Assembly (NCBI GenBank): GCA_028095925.1 | Contig: JAOHCW010000002.1 | Span: forward strand, 16,446-80,445 | DNA from: Aquiluna sp. | Lineage (GTDB): Bacteria > Actinomycetota > Actinomycetes > Actinomycetales > Microbacteriaceae | Reading direction: 5' to 3' | Length of the DNA: 64,000 nucleotides | Part shown: positions 7,695 to 15,268 of the stretch, piece after piece | Layout of the letters: every line of letters begins with the position of its first letter | How positions within the stretch are numbered: the first letter of the stretch is position 1 | Notes under the pieces: generated by a model | The model's input: only the letters and a program-made list of their open reading frames with translations | The model's database searches: none | Told to the model about the DNA's origin: nothing | Program-made: the position numbers and the translations under genes

Positions 7695-8768
7695 GTGGCC
7701 CTAACTATCGGAATCGTCGGACTGCCCAATGTCGGCAAGTCAACCCTCTTCAATGCACTCACCAAGAACTCTGTGCTCGCGGCAAACTACCCGTTTGCCA
7801 CCATAGAGCCCAACATCGGTGTGGTGAATCTTCCCGACAGCAGGCTCGACAGGCTAAGCGAGATCTTCTCCTCGGAGAAAAAGGTGCCCGCTCCGGTTTC
7901 GTTTGTGGACATCGCCGGCATTGTGCGCGGAGCCTCCGAGGGCGAGGGTTTGGGAAACCTGTTCTTGGCCAATATCCTAGAGGCAGATGCGATTGCTCAG
8001 GTGGTGCGTGGGTTTTCTGACTCCGATGTTGTTCACGTGGACGGCAAGGTTGATGCGAAGAGCGATATCGAGACCATCAACACCGAGTTGATCCTGGCCG
8101 ACATGCAGACCCTAGAAAAGGTAAGGCCGCGCATCGAAAAAGAGGTAAAGACCAAGCGCAACGATCCTCAGGTACTGGCCGTGATTGATGAGGCGATTAA
8201 GGTCCTAGATGGCGGGATGCCCCTTTCACTCTCGGGCATTGACATGACCCACCTCAAGGAATTTGGCCTGTTGACCGCAAAACCCATTTTGTTTGTCTTC
8301 AACGTCGATGAGGGCGTGCTTTCGGACAAAGCGAAGTTAGAGGAGCTAGCTCAGCTTGTGGCGCCCGCGGAGGCGGTATTCCTGGACGCCAAAGTCGAAA
8401 GTGAGCTCATTGACCTAAGTCCTGAGGACGCCAGCGAGCTGCTTGCCTCTCTGGGGCAGAGCGAAAGCGGCCTAGACCAGCTGGCGAGAATCGGATTTGC
8501 CACCTTGGGGCTTCAGACCTACCTCACCGCAGGACCCAAGGAAGCCAGAGCCTGGACTATTCGTAAGGGCTGGAAGGCCCCACAGGCCGCTGGAGTGATC
8601 CACACCGACTTTGAGAAGGGCTTTATCAAGGCAGAGATCGTTTCCTATCAAGACCTCGATTCCGCAGGTTCGATGGCTGAGGCCAAGGCACAGGGCAAGG
8701 TCCGCATGGAGGGTAAGGACTACATCATGCAAGACGGTGACGTGGTCGAGTTCCGCTTCAACGTCTAG
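7695..8768 (+). CDS. ychF: Redox-regulated ATPase / OBG-type GTPase YchF
   Basis: Universally conserved P-loop protein that binds ribosomes, 357 residues. It begins TIGIVGLPNVGKSTLFNALT (G1), continues NYPFATIEPNIGVV and SFVDIAGIVRGASEGEGLGN (G3 region), and has a LFVFNVDE segment in place of the usual NKxD, which explains the family's ATP preference. The C-terminal TGS-like region includes LQTYLTAGPKEARAWTIRKG and ends in GDVVEFRFNV. Full length with no oddities. It is probably leaderless. Confidence 0.96.
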   Translation: MALTIGIVGLPNVGKSTLFNALTKNSVLAANYPFATIEPNIGVVNLPDSRLDRLSEIFSSEKKVPAPVSFVDIAGIVRGASEGEGLGNLFLANILEADAIAQVVRGFSDSDVVHVDGKVDAKSDIETINTELILADMQTLEKVRPRIEKEVKTKRNDPQVLAVIDEAIKVLDGGMPLSLSGIDMTHLKEFGLLTAKPILFVFNVDEGVLSDKAKLEELAQLVAPAEAVFLDAKVESELIDLSPEDASELLASLGQSESGLDQLARIGFATLGLQTYLTAGPKEARAWTIRKGWKAPQAAGVIHTDFEKGFIKAEIVSYQDLDSAGSMAEAKAQGKVRMEGKDYIMQDGDVVEFRFNV

Positions 8769-8793
8769 GAAATCTCGGGCATCGTAGAGCGCT

Positions 8794-8799
8794 TAGACT
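8794..8799 (+). promoter_or_regulatory. -10 box (TAGACT) of the dedA-like gene
   Basis: TAGACT is followed by six bases and the ATG at 8806. The spacing is the same as at ychF, again without a Shine-Dalgarno. Confidence 0.65.
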
Positions 8800-8805
8800 T
8801 GTCAC

Positions 8806-9450
8806 ATGCCCAACAATCTCATTCGTCTTTCCGTGACCGATGACATTGTTAGTTGGTTTGATCAAACGGGCCCATTTCTCTTCTACGCCGCAGTCTTTGG
8901 CCTGGTATTTGCGGGTACAGGGCTGTTTGTCGGTGCCTTCATCCCCTTTATTACCGGCGACTCCTTAGTCTTCGCGGCTGGGCTGGTGGCAGCGGCCAAC
9001 CAAGACAGCATCAACATCTTTGTGATGGTGGTTGGTGTTGGCATCGCCGCTTGGCTGGGCGATCAGGTTGGTTACACCCTTGGCCGGCACTACGGGAGGC
9101 CCTACCTAGACAAGCGCAAGGGAAAGTGGCTCAAGAGTGCCATCGAAAAATCTGAGGTGTTCTATCTTCGCTATGGCTGGTGGTCGATAGTTGTTGCAAG
9201 GTTTGTGCCCTGGGGGAGAGTCATTATTCCGGCGCTCGCCGGAATATCAAAGATGAACTACTACAAGTTCTTTAGCGCCAATGCTGTGGGCGCTGTGCTG
9301 TGGGGTTCGGGCCTCACTCTTGCCGGATACTTCACCTATTCGATTCCCTTTGTGAGAAACGTGACCTACGCGATTGCAATTGTGGTCATCACACTGAGTC
9401 TCATTGCTGGCATCAGAACCTGGAGAGCGAACAGGGCTAGTTCTGAATAA
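8806..9450 (+). CDS. DedA/SNARE-associated family membrane protein
   Basis: A 214-residue polytopic membrane protein of the DedA family, members of which are linked to membrane homeostasis and undecaprenyl-phosphate recycling. It has GDSLVFAAGLVAA, a GDQVGYTLGRHYGRPYLDKRKGKWL loop and the conserved FVPWGRVIIPALAGISKMNYYKFF segment with its essential Arg. Four to five hydrophobic segments are visible. Its last 14 bases overlap the convergent kinase-like gene. Confidence 0.9.
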   Translation: MPNNLIRLSVTDDIVSWFDQTGPFLFYAAVFGLVFAGTGLFVGAFIPFITGDSLVFAAGLVAAANQDSINIFVMVVGVGIAAWLGDQVGYTLGRHYGRPYLDKRKGKWLKSAIEKSEVFYLRYGWWSIVVARFVPWGRVIIPALAGISKMNYYKFFSANAVGAVLWGSGLTLAGYFTYSIPFVRNVTYAIAIVVITLSLIAGIRTWRANRASSE

Positions 9451-10024
9451 CTAGCTCAGCTAGCTCCCTGCTCTTTTCCGCCCCGTAGAACTCGTCCTCC
9501 TGAGCAGCCCAGACACCCCAGTGCTCATCAAACCTGCCACTATCTCGCTCGGTGAATCTCTGGCGGCGGGTGGCATCGTCTGCTGAAATCCAAATTGTGA
9601 GCGAAGCCAGGGGATAAGAAGCTTTGGATAGCGCTCCGCAACCCTCCACGATTAGGGCCGTGCCACCCGAGAACTCCCGGAAGCCATTTCCGGCTTCGCC
9701 AGTTGCGCCTCGGCATCCCTGCTCCCAGTCCCAAATCTGCCAACTGGCCTCTTTGCCTGCGCTGATTGGCTCCAGGATTCTCTCTCTCGCATAGACGCTG
9801 CCTACGATAAGGCCCTCCCAACCTGGATAGAGTTCATCGAGGCGAACAATTCGCGCTGCCTGTTTGTTTACTGCGAAGTAGTTTTCGGCCAGCTTGGTGG
9901 CAAAGAGAGACTTGCCTGAGCCTGCACGGCCATCTATCAGGACTATTGGCGTTGGTAATTTGGTAGAGAGCTCTAAGAGCCGCTCTGATGCCTCTTTGAG
10001 GCCTGAATCAAAGTCCACTGCCAT
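9437..10024 (-). CDS. P-loop nucleotide kinase-like protein (uridine-kinase-like)
   Basis: A 195-residue protein with a Walker A motif GRAGSGKS near residue 33 and a TRRQRFTERDSGRFDEHW lid-like segment, as in small-molecule kinases. The EGCGALS segment recalls uridine-kinase-like proteins annotated in Actinobacteria. The substrate is unknown. A TAGACT box (10034-10039, minus strand) lies nine bases before the ATG, so any leader is very short. The gene is divergent from typA and convergent with the dedA-like gene. Confidence 0.6.
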   Translation of the reverse strand: MAVDFDSGLKEASERLLELSTKLPTPIVLIDGRAGSGKSLFATKLAENYFAVNKQAARIVRLDELYPGWEGLIVGSVYARERILEPISAGKEASWQIWDWEQGCRGATGEAGNGFREFSGGTALIVEGCGALSKASYPLASLTIWISADDATRRQRFTERDSGRFDEHWGVWAAQEDEFYGAEKSRELAELVIQN

Positions 10025-10113
10025 AACCCGATGAGTCTAATTCGCCGTCTTGTCGGCCAACTACCAATAAACTAAGCCGGGCCTGACACGGGCTCCCAAA
10101 ACCTAGGTATTAG

Positions 10114-12021
10114 ATGACCCAATCAAATCAGGCCCTGAGAAATCTGGCCATAGTTGCCCACGTTGACCATGGAAAGACCACTTTGGTGGACGCCATGCTT
10201 CGGCAGACCGGCTCATTTGCCGCTCACGCCGCCGTTGATGAGCGCGTGATGGACTCCGGTGATCTCGAAAAGGAAAAGGGCATCACCATCTTGGCCAAGA
10301 ACACCGCGGTGACCTACTCGGGTCCCGCATCGAAGGGAAACTCGGTCACCCTAAACGTTATTGACACCCCTGGCCACGCCGACTTCGGCGGTGAGGTTGA
10401 GCGCGGACTATCAATGGTCGATGGCGTTGTACTGCTGGTGGACGCCTCCGAGGGCCCTCTTCCGCAGACTAGGTTCGTTTTGCGCAAGGCCCTCGAGGCC
10501 TCGCTTCCAGTAATTTTGCTCGTTAACAAAACTGACCGCAGCGATGCCCGCATCGATGAGGTAGTTGAAGAGAGCCACGATCTTTTGCTCGGACTAGCGT
10601 CCGATCTTCACGACAGCGTCCCTGACTTGGACGTAGACGCAATCCTGGACCTGCCGGTTATCTATGCATCGGGTAGGGCGGGCAGGGCCTCGCTCAAAAA
10701 GCCTGGAAATGGCGAACTGCCTGACAGCGAAGACCTGGAGCCGCTGTTCGAGGCGATCTTGAAATACATTCCGGCCCCAAAGTTTGAAGAGGGAGCGCCA
10801 CTACAGGCGCACGTCACCAACCTAGATGCCTCACCGTTTTTGGGAAGGCTTGCGCTGCTTCGCGTTCACAACGGCACCATTCGCAAGGGTCAGCAGGTTG
10901 CGTGGGTCAGGCAGGACGGCAGTCAGCAAATGGTGAAAATCACCGAGCTACTTGGAACCAGAGCGCTCGACAGATTCAGCATCGACAGCGCTAGCGCTGG
11001 AGACATTGTTGCGGTGGCAGGCATTGAGGAAATCACCATTGGTGACTCACTTTGTGATCCAGAGGATGTTCGCCCACTCCCAGGAATTAGCGTCGACGAG
11101 CCAGCCATCTCGATGACGGTCGGAATCAACACCTCCCCAATGGCGGGCCGAGCGAAGGGTGCCAAGATCACCGCAAGGCTTGTCAAGGAGAGACTGGACC
11201 GCGAGCTCGTTGGAAACGTCTCGATCCGAGTGCTTCCAACCGAACGCCCGGACGCTTGGGAAGTTCAGGGACGGGGCGAGCTAGCCCTGGCAATCCTGGT
11301 TGAGCAGATGCGCCGAGAGAACTATGAGCTCACCGTTGGTAAGCCGCAGGTAGTGACCAAGAAGATCGACGGCAAGCTCCACGAGCCCGTGGAGGAGCTC
11401 ACCGTCGATGTTCCTGAGGAGTTTATGGGGGCTGTGACTCAGCTTTTAGCTGCCCGCAAAGGCCGCATGCTCCACATGACCAACAACGGAACCGGATGGG
11501 TTCGAGTTGAGTTCAAGGTGCCATCAAGAGGGCTAATCGGTTTCCGCACTGAGTTTTTGACAATCACTAAGGGCTCCGGCATCGCCAATGCCCTGAGCTC
11601 TGGTTATGAGCCTTGGTTTGGCGAGATCATTACCCGCAAGTCGGGCTCGATGGTTGCGGACCGTCCAGGTAGTGCTACTCCATACGCCATGATCGCGCTT
11701 CAAGAGCGCGGCAGCTTTTTCGTGGAGCCGGGCACCGAGGTCTACACCGGCATGGTTGTGGGGGAGAACTCCAGGGCTGACGACATGGACGTCAACATCA
11801 CTAAGGAGAAGCAGCTCACCAACATGCGAGCATCATCCGCTGACAGCTTCCAAGGGCTAACCCCACCACGCAAGCTATCTCTCGAGGAGAGTCTGGAGTT
11901 TGCCCGTGAGGACGAGTGTGTTGAGGTGACGATCGACGCAATTCGAATTCGTAAGGTCGAACTGGACCCTAACGTCCGGGCCAGGGCAGCTTCGGCTAGG
12001 AAGCGCGCTAGCGAGAACTAG
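10114..12021 (+). CDS. typA: Ribosome-associated translational GTPase TypA/BipA
   Basis: Translational GTPase of the EF-G family, 635 residues, full length. It shows the G motifs AHVDHGKTTLVDAM, EKEKGITI, DTPGHADFGGEVER and LVNKTDR. EF-G domain III/V-like regions and the BipA-specific C-terminal domain (SSGYEPWFGEIITRKSGSM, then NMRASSADSFQGLTPPRKLSLE) follow. It acts in ribosome assembly and stress adaptation. The tail is basic (ARAASARKRASEN). I see no strong Shine-Dalgarno. Its stop overlaps the convergent nitroreductase gene by 4 bp. Confidence 0.96.
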   Translation: MTQSNQALRNLAIVAHVDHGKTTLVDAMLRQTGSFAAHAAVDERVMDSGDLEKEKGITILAKNTAVTYSGPASKGNSVTLNVIDTPGHADFGGEVERGLSMVDGVVLLVDASEGPLPQTRFVLRKALEASLPVILLVNKTDRSDARIDEVVEESHDLLLGLASDLHDSVPDLDVDAILDLPVIYASGRAGRASLKKPGNGELPDSEDLEPLFEAILKYIPAPKFEEGAPLQAHVTNLDASPFLGRLALLRVHNGTIRKGQQVAWVRQDGSQQMVKITELLGTRALDRFSIDSASAGDIVAVAGIEEITIGDSLCDPEDVRPLPGISVDEPAISMTVGINTSPMAGRAKGAKITARLVKERLDRELVGNVSIRVLPTERPDAWEVQGRGELALAILVEQMRRENYELTVGKPQVVTKKIDGKLHEPVEELTVDVPEEFMGAVTQLLAARKGRMLHMTNNGTGWVRVEFKVPSRGLIGFRTEFLTITKGSGIANALSSGYEPWFGEIITRKSGSMVADRPGSATPYAMIALQERGSFFVEPGTEVYTGMVVGENSRADDMDVNITKEKQLTNMRASSADSFQGLTPPRKLSLEESLEFAREDECVEVTIDAIRIRKVELDPNVRARAASARKRASEN

Positions 12022-12614
12022 AGGATGCTGTCTATTACGTAGACGTCGCTCGAGTTATTTCTAGTCCTTGGAGCGGTTTCTCGGCTGACAATTGCTTCGT
12101 CCTTACCGAGGATCGAGCCCTGCTTTCCAAGAGCGATCACGCACACCACCTCATGCTCAGCTACTTTTAAGTCTTCACGAATCTTCTCCGGCACAATACC
12201 TCCCATGAAGTGAGCCTTGAGGCCCATGCTTTCAACCTGAGTTACCAGCTGGCTGGAGGCTAACCCCACATCAAAGTAGGTTTCGGCCATCTTGCGGTCT
12301 TTGCCTTCGAAAGTCTTCGCTGCCAGCACCACAGCAAGTCCAGAGGCATCGGGGGCCCAGGTCTGGTTGAAGCCGGTCAATCCAGTGCTCGCGATTGACT
12401 CGAATAGCTCGCTGCCTCGAGTTAGCAGAACCAACTTCCATGGTTGCTGGTTTGATGATGAGGGAGCCCATCGAAAAGCTTCACCAATACTTTCAAGCTC
12501 AGCCATGCTCAGGTTGTGCTCGGGGTCATAGATTCTCGGGCTCCAACGATCTCTCACTAAGGGGTGAAGGTTGGCGGTTGTGTCGGCAGGCTTTTGGACT
12601 ATTTCGTGGTTCAT
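12018..12614 (-). CDS. Nitroreductase family protein
   Basis: FMN-dependent oxidoreductase fold, 198 residues. Features are RWSPRIYDPEH near the N-terminus, the FRWAPSSSNQQPWKLVLLTR flavin-binding region and a C-terminal CVIALGKQG. The natural substrate is unknown; the family reduces nitro compounds, quinones or enals. I chose the ATG at 12614 because TAGACT lies seven bases upstream. The open frame runs on to 12701, but the added 29 residues are poor in family character and would contain the promoter. Confidence 0.85.
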   Translation of the reverse strand: MNHEIVQKPADTTANLHPLVRDRWSPRIYDPEHNLSMAELESIGEAFRWAPSSSNQQPWKLVLLTRGSELFESIASTGLTGFNQTWAPDASGLAVVLAAKTFEGKDRKMAETYFDVGLASSQLVTQVESMGLKAHFMGGIVPEKIREDLKVAEHEVVCVIALGKQGSILGKDEAIVSRETAPRTRNNSSDVYVIDSIL

Positions 12615-12621
12615 GGTGCTT

Positions 12622-12627
12622 AGTCTA
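12622..12627 (-). promoter_or_regulatory. -10 box (TAGACT) of the nitroreductase gene
   Basis: TAGACT on the minus strand is followed by seven bases and the ATG at 12614. It decides the start. Confidence 0.6.
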
Positions 12628-12708
12628 GGGGTACTAGACAAGTATTCAAATTTAGGGTGGTTCAAGGTCCGCTTTGGCGCTTGTTGATTTGCTAAAGCCA
12701 CTTGCGAC

Positions 12709-12714
12709 TACGAT
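12709..12714 (+). promoter_or_regulatory. -10 box (TACGAT) of the DMT permease gene
   Basis: TACGAT is followed by six bases and the second of two tandem GTG codons (12721), the same layout as ispH. Confidence 0.6.
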
Positions 12715-12720
12715 TGCGTG

Positions 12721-13614
12721 GTGACCCAAAAAGGCCTTGTTCTATTCTCCCTTGCGGGCATTTTTTGGGGACTCCCCTACTTTTTTATTGCGCTTGCTCT
12801 TGAGAGTTTTTCCACTCCATCGATCGTCTTCCTAAGAACCTTTTTGGGCGCTCTAGTTCTCATTCCCTATGCCGCACTTACAGGGGGTCTGAAACCGGCC
12901 TTGAGAGCATGGCCCTATGTCTTGGTTTTCGGTGCTGTGGAGATGGTTGGTCCGTGGTTTTTGATTACAGAGGCCGAGAAACACATTTCCTCAGGACTTG
13001 CGGGCCTGCTTATCGCCACGGTGCCGTTTTTCGCGGTTGCCGTGCTGGCTATTTTTCTCAAGGACCGCAAAGCGCTGAAGCTGAAGCCGCTCTCGGGCAT
13101 GATCATCGGGTTTATAGGCGTCTTCACTCTGGTCGGGATTGACTCTGTGACAGGAGCTGTGAATCCGCTCTATGTTCTGATGGTGGTGTTAGCTGCTGTC
13201 GGATATTCGATCGCCCCAATTGTTGCCAACATCAAGCTTCACGACGTGCCATCGGCAGGGGTAATTGGTGTGAGCATGGCTTTTGTAGCGATTGTTTACT
13301 CACCTTTCTCGCTGCCGCAGCTTCCTGGCGAGCTCACGAACGCAAGCCCACTGAGCCTGATGGCTGTCGTCGTTTTGGGATTGGTTTGTTCGGCTGCCGC
13401 GTTCGTGATTTTCTTCAAGCTGATCAAGGAGGTTGGGCCTGCGAAGGCCACCCTGATTACCTATGTGAACACCGCTGTCGCTCTCTCGCTGGGCATCATT
13501 TTCCTAGGGGAGCAAATCACCATTGGCCTATTGGTAGGTATTCCTCTAATCACCATCGGACTAGTTCTTGCTGGCGGCAGGGAGCGAGAACCTGAGCTCT
13601 CGAAGGCTGGCTAG
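12721..13614 (+). CDS. EamA/DMT-superfamily permease
   Basis: A 297-residue membrane protein with about ten hydrophobic segments and two EamA repeats, opening LVLFSLAGIFWGLPYFFIALAL. The first repeat includes FLRTFLGALVLIPYAAL and the second ends with TYVNTAVALSLGIIFLGEQITIGLLVG. These are drug/metabolite or amino-acid exporters; the substrate is not predictable. The second GTG is preferred to the one at 12718 on promoter spacing. It is divergent from the nitroreductase gene. Confidence 0.87.
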   Translation: MTQKGLVLFSLAGIFWGLPYFFIALALESFSTPSIVFLRTFLGALVLIPYAALTGGLKPALRAWPYVLVFGAVEMVGPWFLITEAEKHISSGLAGLLIATVPFFAVAVLAIFLKDRKALKLKPLSGMIIGFIGVFTLVGIDSVTGAVNPLYVLMVVLAAVGYSIAPIVANIKLHDVPSAGVIGVSMAFVAIVYSPFSLPQLPGELTNASPLSLMAVVVLGLVCSAAAFVIFFKLIKEVGPAKATLITYVNTAVALSLGIIFLGEQITIGLLVGIPLITIGLVLAGGREREPELSKAG

Positions 13615-13647
13615 GAATACCTGAGTTTTTGGGCTGTTCTCAATGAC

Positions 13648-14289
13648 ATGCGAATTGCTCTGCTACTAGCTTCCCTGCTTGTCCTGACTGGATGCGCTTC
13701 TAGTGAGCCTGCTGCCCAAACTCCCGTTCAAGCCACTGAGCAAGTTGAGGCTAGTGCCGCTACCGACGAGGAGTCCCAAGAGCTTTCGGACGAACCCGCT
13801 GAGGAAGAACCTGAGCAGCAGTCAGATGAAGCCACCGAGCAATCAGAGGATGAGAGTGACGCTCCAGAGCCTGAGCAATCCGAGGCAAGCGAAGAAGAAG
13901 ATTCAAGAGATGACGAGCAAGCCGAAGATGATGCAGGCGACGAAGACTCAAGAGATGAAGAGCCAGCCGATGAAGAGCCGGCCGATGAGGAGTCCGATGA
14001 GCCGCAGCCTACTCAGACTGCGGAGCCAACTCCGACTCCCGAGGAGAGCGACAACGGATATACCCTCGCACAGGTTTCAGAGCGTAACTCTGGAGCCGAG
14101 TGCTGGGTCGTAATCGATGGCGGTGTCTACGACCTGACCCAGTGGATTCGATCTCACCCTGGAGGTAGCGGAGCCATTCTCAACCTCTGCGGCAAGGATG
14201 GGAGTGCTAGCTTCACCTCCCAACATGGTGGCCAGGCCAGGCCTTCCGGCACCCTAGATGGCTATTACCTAGCTCCGCTTGTTGGCTAG
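13648..14289 (+). CDS. Lipoprotein with acidic linker and cytochrome b5-like heme-binding domain
   Basis: A 213-residue lipoprotein in three parts. Residues 1-16 are a signal peptide with lipobox LTGC. Residues about 20-130 are a very acidic, low-complexity linker rich in Glu, Asp, Ser and Pro, ending in a TPTPEESD stretch. Residues about 135-213 are a cytochrome b5-type domain with the axial His in SHPGGSG and a second His in FTSQHGGQ. The protein should present a heme (or steroid-like ligand) domain outside the membrane on a charged tether. No partner redox gene is adjacent. Confidence 0.8.
   Translation: MRIALLLASLLVLTGCASSEPAAQTPVQATEQVEASAATDEESQELSDEPAEEEPEQQSDEATEQSEDESDAPEPEQSEASEEEDSRDDEQAEDDAGDEDSRDEEPADEEPADEESDEPQPTQTAEPTPTPEESDNGYTLAQVSERNSGAECWVVIDGGVYDLTQWIRSHPGGSGAILNLCGKDGSASFTSQHGGQARPSGTLDGYYLAPLVG
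13866..14009 (+). repeat. Degenerate repeats coding for the acidic linker
   Basis: Short purine-rich units coding EEPADEEPADEE and D(E)DSRDEE-like blocks recur imperfectly. They are prone to slippage and may vary in length between strains. Confidence 0.6.
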
Positions 14290-14340
14290 TTATATAAGTG
14301 AACTTTTTGCCTTAGCTGCAGGTAAACATCTTGAGTTACC

Positions 14341-14346
14341 TAGAAT
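14341..14346 (+). promoter_or_regulatory. -10 box (TAGAAT) of the DUF3052-like gene
   Basis: TAGAAT is followed by seven bases and the GTG at 14354, which fixes that start against the longer frame from 14279. Confidence 0.6.
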
Positions 14347-14353
14347 TTTGGGC

Positions 14354-14767
14354 GTGGCACTGTCGAGCAAGATGTATGTTCCGCAGGGCGTTCAAGTGCC
14401 CTGCGTGAACTTGGCGGCTGATGTCGATCTGGATGATATTCATCCGTGGGCGGCGGATTTAGATACCGCGCAAAAAATGGTTTCCGAGGGCACCGCTCCC
14501 TCGCTGTTTTACTTCGTGGAGAACGCAAAGCAGCTTGAGAAGAAGGCCGGGAAGCTAGCCAAACTCTGGGAGCAGAAGATTAACTTTTGGCTTTTCTACC
14601 CAAAGGCTCCCCACCTGCAGACTGACCTTTCGAGGGATAACACTTGGAAGCTGATGAAGCAGCAAGGCATGCAAGGCACCCGTCAGGTTGGAATTGATGC
14701 GAGGTGGAGCTGCATGTATTTCAAGAACACCGGGAAATCAGATTACGTAGAAATCGTCCCCGGTTAG
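14354..14767 (+). CDS. DUF3052-like protein
   Basis: A 137-residue protein resembling DUF3052. It has a central KINFWLFYPKAPHLQTDLSRD block and a terminal RQVGIDARWSCMYFK block, which I recognise as the family's WPK...TDL and VDETWS...F motifs. Function unknown. I chose the leaderless GTG at 14354. The open frame extends to a TTG at 14279 that would overlap the lipoprotein gene. Its last 30 bases overlap the convergent cysE. Confidence 0.65.
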   Translation: MALSSKMYVPQGVQVPCVNLAADVDLDDIHPWAADLDTAQKMVSEGTAPSLFYFVENAKQLEKKAGKLAKLWEQKINFWLFYPKAPHLQTDLSRDNTWKLMKQQGMQGTRQVGIDARWSCMYFKNTGKSDYVEIVPG

Positions 14768-15268
14768 GTTCAACAGCCTGGCGTTGACGCCTACGGCCAC
14801 CGTGCCATTTGGCATATCCTTGGTGACAACGGCGTTTGCCCCCACGGCGCAATCGTTGCCGATGGTTATCGCGCCGATCAACTTTGCTCCAGCTCCAATG
14901 ATGACCCTGTCACCAACGGTGGGGTGGCGCTTCACCGGGTCCAGGGTCTTTCCACCCAGAGTCACACCGTGATAGATGAGAACGTCATCACCGATTACTG
15001 CGGTTTCTCCAATTACAACACCAACTCCATGGTCGATCACAAAACGCTTTCCGATTTCAGCCCCAGGGTGAATCTCAATTGAGGTCCAGAGTTTTGCCCA
15101 GTTCGAGAGCATGCGAGAGAGAATTCTGAGTTTGAGCTTCCAGAGCCGGTGAGCGATTCGGTAGGTCCAGATTGCGTGCAGCCCAGGTGAGGTGAGGATG
15201 AGCTCCAGGAAACTCTTGGTAGCCGGGTCCCGCTCGAGGCCGGCCCTGATGTCTTGTGAAATGCTCAA
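14738..15268 (-). CDS. cysE: Serine O-acetyltransferase
   Basis: Makes O-acetylserine from serine and acetyl-CoA for cysteine synthesis, 176 residues. An N-terminal helical region (SISQDIRAGLERDPATKS) precedes the left-handed beta-helix of hexapeptide repeats, which includes IEIHPGAEIGKRFVIDHG, the catalytic HGVGVVIGE, and HPTVGDRVIIGAGAKLIGAI. I chose the TTG at 15268, which overlaps the cysK stop by two bases (TTGA). Frames reaching back to 15403 only shadow cysK. Translational coupling ties it to cysK. Confidence 0.93.
   Translation of the reverse strand: MSISQDIRAGLERDPATKSFLELILTSPGLHAIWTYRIAHRLWKLKLRILSRMLSNWAKLWTSIEIHPGAEIGKRFVIDHGVGVVIGETAVIGDDVLIYHGVTLGGKTLDPVKRHPTVGDRVIIGAGAKLIGAITIGNDCAVGANAVVTKDMPNGTVAVGVNARLLNLTGDDFYVI

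Noticed and set aside
13703..14113. 136-codon frame in the acidic-linker region of the lipoprotein
   Set aside because: Basic, low-complexity product caused by reading the repetitive acidic codons out of frame.
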